From: Astrothelium macrocarpum
Lineage: Eukaryota; Ascomycota; Dothideomycetes; Trypetheliales; Trypetheliaceae
Assembly: GCA_021030915.1 (NCBI GenBank)
Contig: JAGEMR010000049.1
Coordinates: forward strand, 62,001 to 126,000
DNA length: 64,000 bases
Direction of reading: 5' to 3'
Under the pieces are notes generated by a model. It was not told the origin of the DNA, ran no database searches, and saw nothing but the letters and a program-made list of their open reading frames with translations. The position numbers and the translations under genes were made by a program. Below, piece after piece: positions 22,400-30,648 of the stretch; position 1 is the stretch's first letter; every line of letters begins with the position of its first letter.

Positions 22400-23986
22400 T
22401 CATAAGTCCGTCTCGGGGGCAAATTTTGCTAAAAAGTCAACCAGGTCAATGCCTTGCTGTAATGCTATGTGCGAGAATGTTCCATAACCAAAAACATGTT
22501 CCGCATCCGCTTGATGTCTGGGCCGTTTTTCAGCAAGCTTCGTCAAAGTCTCATCAGAGGCTACCTGATCCAGGCTAATATTTGCTGCCTTGGATAAACG
22601 GATTCGAAGACCACAGAGTGCCGACAGAGCTCGTTTCATTGCCGGGTCATTTTCGACGTTGGGCAAGGATGCTTCAAAGACCTTTGGTACCCTGAAACTT
22701 GAGTCTTTTCTAGTGACAGTAGAACGCGAGCCAGTCGCCTCGAGTGCAGTATTGTTCCCATGTGGAGGCTGACTGGGACCTGCAGGGGGTCCACTGGTGT
22801 CGGTTACCTCAATTGGTAGATTCAATTCGGCAAAGGCAGGTCTTGGAGGCGTTGGAATCATTGCCAATCGTTTGGCTTCCATTGCGTGGAAAAGGCAGAA
22901 TCCCGCATACGCGTCGGCTGCAGAGTACCTGACCTGATCTTGGTTCAAAGGCTTCGTCCAGTCACTGACTCTTACTTTGCCTTTGAATAGAGGTTTGCCC
23001 AAGTGTTCCAGAACCTGTTTGGCGAGACTGACTAACTTCTTATGAACCTTCTCCGGCCAGTAGCCATGGTATTTGACGAGTCGGTGCAAATAGCTGAGCT
23101 CGAATAGTCCACGTGGATCTAAATTCATATACCGTTGTAACCTTCGACCATCAGCATTCAGGATTGCCACTCCCGTTTTTATTATTTTCGGAGACTCCAA
23201 AATTTTACGCAATGATGGTGCCATAAGCTGGTCCACTGTCTGGCCCTCATGAAGTGCTATGTGAAAAAGGGCGATTTTGTCCTCGCAAGCCAGTTGGATA
23301 AGGGATATGTTGTTCTTGATTCCAGAACCACCTCGTGGCTTCCACTCCATGTCGAACCCTAATATAGGTTCGTGTAGTAATAGTGTCGCAACACGTTCAG
23401 ATTCAGCCCTCGTCTTACAATAATGTATCTTGACATTCTCCCCATTCGCCCCATAATACAGTTCGTGTGTCCAAAATCTGCCTCCTCTTTGGCGTCTGTA
23501 CGTTGGAGGCCGAATGCCACCAGTATGCTGATGGGCCGGTTCTGTTGCAAGAACTTTGTGAGTAGGATTATCGCCGTGTATAAGTGGCTGTGCATTGGCG
23601 ACTCTGCAATTCGCGTCGTTTCTGTCCGCTGTCACAGTCTTGATCGCTCCTTCTCTTAAGCATCCTGATTTATCCCAGCCTTTCCAGGTATACGATGCAG
23701 CTGACGAAGACTTGGTCGTTAATGAAGGACTCAACGGTGCAAGTGGCGAGGGAAGATTTGCGGCTGCCTTCAATTGCTGTGAAAAATCATTGTGAAGTTC
23801 GTTTCTCCCTTTGGAGTTTGGTAGCCCAGAACTCAAAGACAAAAATGGGTCTTCATCGTCGGATATGCTAATTGGCGTCCCAAACCTTGTAAACGAAGAA
23901 GACCCTTCATCGTCGGAGATGCTGATCGCGTTGCTTGATCGCTTCCTGTGTTTGAGAGGACTTCTCTGTTGTTCCACTCTACTCAT
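22400..23986 (-). CDS. 3'-5' exonuclease (DEDDy/WRN-exo type) with HRDC
   Basis: 528 residues from the first surviving ATG at 23986. It is an RNase D/WRN-like 3'-5' exonuclease. Motif I is ILGFDMEWKPR, motif II lies in GVAILNADGRRLQRYM, and motif III with the catalytic Tyr and Asp is RYSAADAYAGFCLF. An HRDC-like helical domain follows (LRIRLSKAANISLDQVASDETL). The catalytic acids are present, so the enzyme could be active on DNA or RNA ends. The Ser-rich N-terminus has two copies of SISDDE. The frame stays open upstream to the transposon inverted repeat at 24130-24168 but has no ATG there. An ATG at 25625, beyond the transposon, restores a continuous frame when the element is removed, so the original protein was about 74 residues longer. 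Confidence 0.85.
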   Translation of the reverse strand: MSRVEQQRSPLKHRKRSSNAISISDDEGSSSFTRFGTPISISDDEDPFLSLSSGLPNSKGRNELHNDFSQQLKAAANLPSPLAPLSPSLTTKSSSAASYTWKGWDKSGCLREGAIKTVTADRNDANCRVANAQPLIHGDNPTHKVLATEPAHQHTGGIRPPTYRRQRGGRFWTHELYYGANGENVKIHYCKTRAESERVATLLLHEPILGFDMEWKPRGGSGIKNNISLIQLACEDKIALFHIALHEGQTVDQLMAPSLRKILESPKIIKTGVAILNADGRRLQRYMNLDPRGLFELSYLHRLVKYHGYWPEKVHKKLVSLAKQVLEHLGKPLFKGKVRVSDWTKPLNQDQVRYSAADAYAGFCLFHAMEAKRLAMIPTPPRPAFAELNLPIEVTDTSGPPAGPSQPPHGNNTALEATGSRSTVTRKDSSFRVPKVFEASLPNVENDPAMKRALSALCGLRIRLSKAANISLDQVASDETLTKLAEKRPRHQADAEHVFGYGTFSHIALQQGIDLVDFLAKFAPETDL

Positions 23987-24129
23987 CACATTGCGGATAC
24001 TCGATTTGCGATAGGCTTCGTTGTCTGGTGTTTTGATCGATGAGTGTTGTGTCCAATCTGTAAAGTGGTGCTCGTGTTGTAAAGGTGAATGTTTGTAAAC
24101 AGAAGAGATCGAGTGTTTTCGGCTCGAGC

Positions 24130-24168
24130 CGTCAGGGGGTGGACAGAATTGACGGGGCAACCTCCGAG
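24130..24168 (+). repeat. Terminal inverted repeat, left
   Basis: Begins CGTCAGGGGGTGGACAG and ends GCAACCTCCGAG. It is the exact reverse complement of 25526-25564. It remained GC-rich while the interior decayed. Confidence 0.95.
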
Positions 24169-24189
24169 CGCCGAAATGAGACGAATTTA

Positions 24190-25467
24190 TCGAATTAATT
24201 ACCACACATGCGTAAATATGCGCCGCCCACCATTTTTAGCTAGTAATTTATATCTCTGTGGCATGTCTGTGATGCGCGCACGAATTTCTGCCATAATAAT
24301 TTTGTTCCATTTTTATTGTAACAATATTTTCGCGTCCAAATCCTTCATCCAATAATAACACCGTATTTTCTGTTTTAAAATATTTCAAATAGATTTAATT
24401 GGATTCATATCTGGATTTTCAGTTGAATGATCAAAACTGATAATATTATAAATCTGTTTTATTTATATTATAAATCCATTTTTTTTTATATTATATGATG
24501 AATTATTATTCTTTTAGAAATAAAAATGATAAAAATATGAAACTGATTTTATATATTATTAATAATAAATACGAATATATTCAGATAAAATATTATTATA
24601 ATATTATTTGATAATAAATTTATTATTCAATAAATTTATTTTATAATATTTAAATTGTTCAATTTTTTATTGAATAATTTTCTATTTTAATTAAAAATTT
24701 GATTTATTTTTATTTGGATGAGATTTTGGTCGAATATATGGACATTTCATACATTCATTTTCATAATTATAAAAAATAAAAAATCCTTTCTTTCATCATA
24801 AAATTCATATTACGAAATGGAATTTATTATCTTTTTATGAAGATTTCTTAAAAATATTTTCAGATTTATATCATATTCCTTTTTTATATAATATTATAAA
24901 CCGGATTTATTTTTTAGAATCATAATATATTTCATTTATTCATATCATAAAATATCAGAAATTTTCAAATATTTGATTTTTATATTTTTTAATATATTTG
25001 ATTCGTTTTGATTTATTTATAAATTTAATAATTTTAATATATTATATATAATAAAGGCCAATATTATTCATTTCATCAATATAATATTTGAATATATGAA
25101 TATTATAGAATTTATTATAATAATCGATTTGAATGTCAAAAAAAATATGATAAATGGGATTCTTTGAAGGCGAGAATAATATATCAAAATCATTATGAAA
25201 TATTTTTAATATACGATCAAATTTTTCTAAAATAGGACGAATTTTTCGATATATTTTTTGAAATATTTCATATTATTATTGGAATTATCTATAATCTGTA
25301 TTTTTGATGATATTATAACGCGTGAAAAAATGCCTATCAGATTCACGAAACGATTTTTTATTATACACATTAAAAAATCGAATACAAAAAACGGTATCAA
25401 ATTCTTTACGTCTTGGCGAACATTCTGGTGTATTTGGCCTATTTATGCGACGTATAGAAGGCGCCAT
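24190..25467 (-). pseudogene. Decayed Tc1/mariner-like transposase
   Basis: The ATG at 25467 starts MAPSIRRINRPNTPECSPRR, followed by FFNVYNKKSFRESDR, a helix-turn-helix start resembling fungal Tc1/mariner-type transposases. The frame is closed by TAA after NTDYR, where the family has Trp, as TGG-to-TAA mutation would give. Further down, the same strand still reads RKIRPILEKFDRIL, SPSKNPIYHIFFDIQIDYYN and NQIFENF, which fit family blocks such as KNPVRDQ..E.QI.YH and T..NFW, mixed with many stops. DDE residues are not readable. The superfamily call is from memory of these blocks and has not been searched. Confidence 0.7.
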
Positions 25468-25525
25468 AATTGAGATCAAAAATGAAGCTGTTTTGTTGTT
25501 TTATTGTGAATAAGATGAGACGGAG

Positions 25526-25564
25526 CTCGGAGGTTGCCCCGTCAATTCTGTCCACCCCCTGACG
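25526..25564 (-). repeat. Terminal inverted repeat, right
   Basis: Begins CTCGGAGGTTGCCCC and ends CCACCCCCTGACG. Exact reverse complement of 24130-24168. Confidence 0.95.
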
Positions 25565-25625
25565 AGCTCAGGGATTGCTGATTAAGAGCAGGAGCTATCT
25601 CCTTGTCAGATCTTGCCGCCCCCAT
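25565..25625 (-). pseudogene. Stranded 5' coding end of the exonuclease gene
   Basis: The ATG at 25625 reads MGAARSDKEIAPALNQQSLS up to the transposon edge. Removing the element plus one GCT copy joins it in frame to SSSRKHSISSVYKHS of the exonuclease. No homolog was available to confirm the N-terminus, so this is inference from frame continuity. Confidence 0.5.
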
Positions 25626-26258
25626 GGGCCCCCACGCTAGGCACCAAGGCAGATTAGGAACCCCAGCAGTACTATAGTAGGCAGAACTTGAGCTTGATTG
25701 GATAGGCTTATCGGTGTTTCTCGCCAAAGCTTTATGAGTTTTGACCAAATCGTACCACAAAGAATATCTTCACTCACACTATCAACACATCAATTCACCA
25801 AAGGATGAGAAGACACCGGGCGATCACACGTGCTTGCTTTGTGGATCTGCGGTGGAGACGCTTGAGTCGAGTCACTGGATTACATGTGGGCCGTCCTGCA
25901 TGAAACGCCCAGCAATGGTTGGGCGAATCTGGGACCAGTGGGATCAAACTCACTACCAAAACAACGCCGTATTAGGCATCAAGATGCTCTATCTGCGGAT
26001 AGGCTACCCTCGGAACTTCCATTGGATCAGGACTGTGGGGTATGGCCTATCAGCCTTGAGTATTTCCACGATTAGCCCGTCTGTATAACAATCCGCACTA
26101 GGCAGCAACGTCCTTCTCCACTTTTCTCAACATGGCTGAATCTATAAGAAAGCGTTACTTGGGCTCATTCCATTCTCTCCCCACCTCTTCCTCAATTTAA
26201 TACCTCACCATACGTGAGCTTGCCTCTAAAGCTTTGAAGCTACAGTCAACCTTACTTT
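25626..26258. other. Intergenic, promoter of AAA+ copy 2
   Basis: About 630 bases. An open frame at 25741-26088 (+) starts with TTG and has no domain. It would also have held the original promoter of the exonuclease gene before the transposon inserted. Confidence 0.5.
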
Positions 26259-28304
26259 ATGGCTAGAGGGAGACTATCTTCGCGAAGAACACGAGACATG
26301 CCACTACCACCACCAATACCACCTCCACCTATGTTCGCGGTTCCACCTCTTCCTGGGGATGACTCGGAGAAAAGCTTGGCTGATGAAAAGAAAAGAGAGT
26401 CGCTTGCACCAATTGGGTCCCTGCCTCATATCCGAAATCTCTATGAGGCTGAGCGTAGGCGTCGATCGCTGCCTTGGACTGCCGACTATCCAGATGATCT
26501 TGAGGAGCCCTTAGAGAACGCCGAGTCTGCCCAATATGCTCTACTTGCCCGCTATAACAAATGTTATGACATGCGGAAGAAATTGGAGCTTGACTCCATT
26601 GTTGTCCAAAGCCCCCTTTTGAAATCCGTCCTGGGCTCGGTCCTTGGAAATTATCCCGGGATCACTACTTCACTTGAGCGACTTGAGTTCTCCTCCCCCT
26701 TTGAGCCCTTTGTACATCGTTGGGAGCAGTTCTTAGAAGCCCGAAAGCAGCAGACCCACCCAGAGACCCGCGAACATCTTGACCTCCTTTGGAACGTTCT
26801 TGAAGAGGAGCTTCGCGATTCCTTACGTGAAAAGCATGACCTCGCGAGCAATGGAGTAATCACATTTGAATCTATCTGGACAATCTTCGAACCTGGCATG
26901 CTGGTCTGCGGTCAGAAGGAAGGGCATGATCGGATCTGGAAACTAAAGAGTAGCCGCTTGCAGAACTCCAATCGTGGCCGATTCTTCGTCCTAAACTGCG
27001 AGTACGTCGACTTTGATGGCGATAAGTTTGGTGTTGGCTGCGAAGTCATCAAAGTTCCACCATTTGCTGGTACTTTGGAAATCACCAAGCTTCCAGCCTT
27101 CCCAATTGATCGACATGCTCATTGCGAGTCTCTCAAGGAGCGTATCCTTGCCCGCAGCAAACTTTTCGAAGAATACAAAGGATACCACTTCAAAGCTTAC
27201 AACGATATTGCTATCCTGGAAAGCGAATGGGACTGTGCTGTCCGTATTGACGTTAATAGCCGTATCATACTTGATACCCAAGCTTATAACCGCTTCAATC
27301 CAACCAAGAAGGTCAGTCTTGGTAAGCTCGTTGCAGACGACAATGCACCTGATCCCAACAGATATTGGGAGGACGAAACTTATGAGTATTTGAGCGATAG
27401 CGAAGAGGCTGAAGATGTGCACCTTGTGCCTCCAGAAAGCCTGACTGACGAGCAGCGTCTTATCTGCACCCCTATGGTGCGAGGTTATTCCTTGAAAGAC
27501 AGGCAGTGGTTCTCATTCTTTATTGATTCGGTCAAAGACATTGTCTGGAACGGAGATGCTTTCGATTCACTTGTTGCTCCACCAGAGCAGAAGGAACTCA
27601 TCTTGGCTTTTGCTGAATCACAAACCAAGAATAAAGGAGGATTCGATGATGTGATTCAAGGCAAGGGACGAGGTATCATCTTGTTATTGAGCGGACCTCC
27701 AGGCGTTGGCAAGACTCTCACTGCAGAAAGTGTTGCCGAGACGATGAAGGTTCCCCTCTACATGATGAGTGCTGGCGACTTGGGTACCGATACCAGCGGT
27801 ATTGAGTCTAAGCTTGGGACTATCCTGAGTATGTGCACCAAGTGGAACGCAGTCGCACTGCTCGATGAAGCGGATGTCTTCTTGGAAGCACGAAGCGCGC
27901 ACGATCTGGAACGCAACCAACTGGTCTCTGTTTTCCTCCGACTCCTTGAGTATCATGAGGGAATCCTTTTCTTGACAACGAATCGGGTCGATAATATCGA
28001 TGCCGCGTTTGATAGCCGCATACATCTCACTCTCGAGTACGATGAACTGGATATGGACTCTCGTCGACACATCTGGCGCACATTCCTGAAAAGGGTTACC
28101 AATGTGGCGGAATTCTCAACTCAGGAGATTGACAAGTTGGCTGAAGCACAAATGAATGGACGACAGATCAAGAACGTTCTCAAGGTGGCCCAGCTCCTCG
28201 CTGCGAGGAAGGGGGAAGCTCTAGAGTTCAAACATGTGGAAGTGGTTTTGAAGTTGAGGGCGACAAATGCATTGAAGAAGAGGGGAGCTTTTAAGACTGA
28301 CTAA
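26259..28304 (+). CDS. AAA+ ATPase, DUF7025 family (copy 2)
   Basis: Intronless, 681 residues. Same family as the gene at 15.3-18.0 kb but without the coiled coil. It starts with a basic segment and a Pro-rich run (PLPPPIPPPP), then a DUF7025-type region (FESIWTIFEPGMLVCGQ, VDFDGDKFG). The AAA+ module has Walker A GPPGVGKTLTAE from residue 479, Walker B ALLDEADVFLEAR with DEAD at 536-539, FLTTNRVDNIDAAFDSRIH as sensor 1 and arginine finger, and MNGRQIKNVLKVA as sensor 2. All nucleotide-binding residues look intact. The lack of introns, against six in copy 1, suggests a separate history, not a recent tandem duplication. Cellular role unknown; members of this family are often found in clusters or accessory regions. 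Confidence 0.93.
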   Translation: MARGRLSSRRTRDMPLPPPIPPPPMFAVPPLPGDDSEKSLADEKKRESLAPIGSLPHIRNLYEAERRRRSLPWTADYPDDLEEPLENAESAQYALLARYNKCYDMRKKLELDSIVVQSPLLKSVLGSVLGNYPGITTSLERLEFSSPFEPFVHRWEQFLEARKQQTHPETREHLDLLWNVLEEELRDSLREKHDLASNGVITFESIWTIFEPGMLVCGQKEGHDRIWKLKSSRLQNSNRGRFFVLNCEYVDFDGDKFGVGCEVIKVPPFAGTLEITKLPAFPIDRHAHCESLKERILARSKLFEEYKGYHFKAYNDIAILESEWDCAVRIDVNSRIILDTQAYNRFNPTKKVSLGKLVADDNAPDPNRYWEDETYEYLSDSEEAEDVHLVPPESLTDEQRLICTPMVRGYSLKDRQWFSFFIDSVKDIVWNGDAFDSLVAPPEQKELILAFAESQTKNKGGFDDVIQGKGRGIILLLSGPPGVGKTLTAESVAETMKVPLYMMSAGDLGTDTSGIESKLGTILSMCTKWNAVALLDEADVFLEARSAHDLERNQLVSVFLRLLEYHEGILFLTTNRVDNIDAAFDSRIHLTLEYDELDMDSRRHIWRTFLKRVTNVAEFSTQEIDKLAEAQMNGRQIKNVLKVAQLLAARKGEALEFKHVEVVLKLRATNALKKRGAFKTD

Positions 28305-28623
28305 TGCAAGCAAAAGCCCTTGTTACCATCTCTATGGATGGTCATACCTAGCTCATATGTTGCTAGTGCGATACAACGGTCTTAGACTAGATTTGCTTGC
28401 TCTTCCTTCTTTATGTCGTAGGCTGGTATGATGAGATGATAGCTTTCAATGATACGACTTGCTTATGCCAACCAATTGTTTGCTGAATCAGCTAGTATTT
28501 TACTAGTAGAGTATTACTGGATAGTACACTTCATACACGTCAATGTCGTTGCCCAGTGCGAAAAATGAGAGAAGAGGCTCAATGACAATTTGTGATTGGA
28601 ATGCGGGCTTTGCATGTCTCGTT
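28305..28623. other. Convergent spacer
   Basis: About 320 bases between the AAA+ copy 2 stop and the dehydrogenase fragment. Nothing recognised. Confidence 0.5.
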
Positions 28624-29395
28624 CTACATGTAAGTCCTGCACTTGGATTCACACCACTCCCAGAATTGTGCAGCAAGGCCCGTACCACCCTCACTCTTTG
28701 TCTTTTGCGCTTGTAGCATGTCCTTTCTTGGATTCGGATAGAGTTTGCCCCATGGAACTACGAAGCCTCCGCTGTCAGTATCATTGATCTCAGAGGACAC
28801 GCCAGCATAGAGCATAGTATGACCACCGTACTTTACGGGTCTGAGAATAGGTGACACCATGATCATCATCATCCTGGACTGATTCCTCCATATAGGCGTC
28901 TGCAAGTTGCCAGGGTTGACTGCCAGACTGATAACGCCAGACTTCTGATTCCGACGTGCAAGTTCGGATGCGAGTAGCCAATTGCCGACTTTTGACGTGG
29001 CGTAGTTGCGGGAATGGTCATTTGGAGGGTTGTCGAGCTCTTCCATAATCAGGCCGCCGGGGACTGGCTGACCATCGACAATCATAGAGCTGCTCCAAAG
29101 GACGCGAGCATCCGGCGCTGCCTTGATCTCTGCGAGAAGATGGTGGGTAAAGAGGAAAGCACCAAGATTGTTGACGGCAAAGTGCATGTCGATGTTCTGT
29201 GCTGAACGAGCATCACCAACGCCGGTAGCAACTCCTGCGTTGTTGTATAGGATATCAACGTGCTTCTCTTTGGCCTTGAAAACATCTGCGCCCGCTTTGA
29301 CCTTGAAAACATCTGCGCCCGCTTTGACCTTGGCAAGATCACCATATTCCAGTACGAAATACTCCAGCTGGTTGCGTTCAAAGGATTTAACATGG
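28624..29395 (-). pseudogene. 5'-truncated short-chain dehydrogenase
   Basis: The C-terminal three quarters of an SDR reads without stops: VDILYNNAGVA, HFAVNNLGAFLFTHHLL, VLWSSSMIVDG, the catalytic YATSK with downstream helix NWLLASELARR, VNPGNLQTPIWRNQ. Upstream it extends through LEYGDLAKVKAGADVFK to about 29395, but the N-terminal nucleotide-binding strand and its TGxxxGIG motif are missing, replaced by sequence of the oppositely oriented coiled-coil relic. An exact 27-bp in-frame duplication adds nine residues at the start of the preserved part. It could not bind NAD(P) normally, so I treat it as a fragment. Confidence 0.75.
29274..29327 (-). repeat. 27-bp perfect tandem duplication
   Basis: Two identical 27-base units (29274-29300 and 29301-29327) in the SDR fragment, encoding VKAGADVFK twice in frame. 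Confidence 0.95.
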
Positions 29396-29465
29396 AATTT
29401 CAGAAGTTCTCGGCATCTTCAGTCCAAGCAACGTCAATCCAGGCTCAGTCCGTTAAAGATGAATA

Positions 29466-30321
29466 CTGTCAGAAGACCGAGCCGCACAAGTGGAACAAGA
29501 AATTTTGGAATGCCAAGAGGAGAAGCGGAAGGTCCGGATCGAGGCCGATGCCGCGCAAGACAGCCTACAGAACGCAAAAACGGAACTTCGAAATGCCCCA
29601 CAACGGCGCGATTTCTATTCAAACGTCGGTTCCCTATCCTAACAAATATCTTACTATAGCTAATCGTAGGCAAGGCTTCGACATAGTGCCTTGTAGCTGC
29701 TGGAGTCACTGCAGTCGGCTCGGCTTTCTTCTCTCCGATGCTGGGGGCGACTTCAGGTCTTGTCGCTGCTGGCATGTCTGCCGCGAGTTCCTCTAAGTCA
29801 GTTTACAGAGTCTTGTCCGCTTATACTCAAACTGACGGAAATAAGGAAGTGCGATGCCCGAATCCAGGAGCTGGAGCAATATGAGGTAGCGTTGAACGAC
29901 CAATTAAACAGTGCTGAGGCGGATATACAGGCGCTTCGAAAGCAGCTTGCTCAACTCGATCCCAAGAAATGTTGGATATGTTCAGGCGATGAACAAAGCG
30001 CAGTGTATCGAGGCAGGCGCACTGGCGTTTCGTCGTGAAGCTCAGGTCGTGCTTGCTGATTTACGACAGGCACAGATGACCTTGGATGAAATCCATGTGA
30101 AGACCAACGCAATTTCAGTTGAGATGCATGAGGTCGAATATACGCGAGGCAGGCGAGATATCTCGAACCAGCTGAGACAGGCGCTCAACATTATCGGAGA
30201 CATCGGAACCAAAAAGAAAATAGCACTGGATAAGACGAGTGTTGGCAAAGCCATGAAGAGTCTTCTTCAAATAGAGGAACAAACGCCTATGGTACTGCGA
30301 GTAATTGAAGAAATTCTTTAA
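29466..30321 (+). pseudogene. Frameshifted fungal coiled-coil gene relic
   Basis: Heptad-like sequence is found in three pieces. A first piece near 29473-29640 reads AAQVEQEILECQEEKRK and DSLQNAKTELRNA, then stops. A second near 29840-29960 reads LEQYEVALNDQLNSAEADIQ and LAQLDPK. A third from about 29970 to the stop at 30321 reads NVGYVQAMNKAQCIEAGALAF, LADLRQAQMTLDE, SNQLRQALNIIGDIGTKK and MVLRVIEEIL. Pieces two and three are one base out of phase at AAGAAATG near 29965, where one A too many breaks LDPK-NVGYVQ. No start codon or clean splice path links piece one. I know similar coiled-coil proteins in fungal accessory regions but not their function. Confidence 0.55.
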
Positions 30322-30324
30322 TGT

Positions 30325-30395
30325 ATTATCAACGTGCTTCTCCATGGCTTTGAATGTATCCACGCCAAGCTTAAGCAGGCTTAGTAAGATCATCC
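30325..30395 (-). pseudogene. Second relic of the SDR segment
   Basis: The minus strand reads DLTKPA, then after a frame break GVDTFKAMEKHVDN, matching DLAKVKAGADVFKAKEKHVDI of the dehydrogenase fragment one kilobase away at 29250-29345. DNA similarity is visible across AACGTGCTTCTC and the following 25 bases. About 70 bases only. Confidence 0.55.
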
Positions 30396-30648
30396 TGCTT
30401 TCGTATTAAGTAGTCAAAATTGTTCAGGATATCAAAACTGTCCAGGGTTCTTGTCAAGTGAAAGAAATTTTATGCTCAACGATGAGTAAGAAGAGAATAT
30501 TGTCTGATCGAAGGTGAATCTGGATGGGAAATGACTGGAGCAAGACTTTAACACTCTCTAAGATGCAAGGGCAAAAGGTTTGGTGCTCCTTTAGTAAACG
30601 ATACACAGATTTAAAGATATTTGATCAACTTAGAAGCTCATATCTGTC
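30396..30648. other. Spacer
   Basis: No gene seen; likely the 3' flank of the STAND gene and decayed sequence. Confidence 0.4.

Larger units (their letters stand above)
24130..25564. mobile_element. DNA transposon with 39-bp terminal inverted repeats, RIP-like interior
   Basis: A 1,435-bp element bounded by perfect 39-bp inverted repeats; the inward extension matches at four of five positions. The flanks share GCT (read on the minus strand: ...CTGAGCT, element, GCTCGAGCC...), a possible 3-bp target duplication, though CG-containing alternatives cannot be excluded. The interior from about 24190 to 25300 is extremely AT-rich with almost no CpG, unlike the repeats and the last 200 bases, the pattern expected from RIP. 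It carries a decayed transposase on the minus strand and interrupts the 5' coding end of the exonuclease gene. Confidence 0.9.

Noticed and set aside
24205..24205. Exonuclease start at a GTG inside the transposon repeat
   Set aside because: Not an ATG, and the first 25 codons would be transposon sequence.
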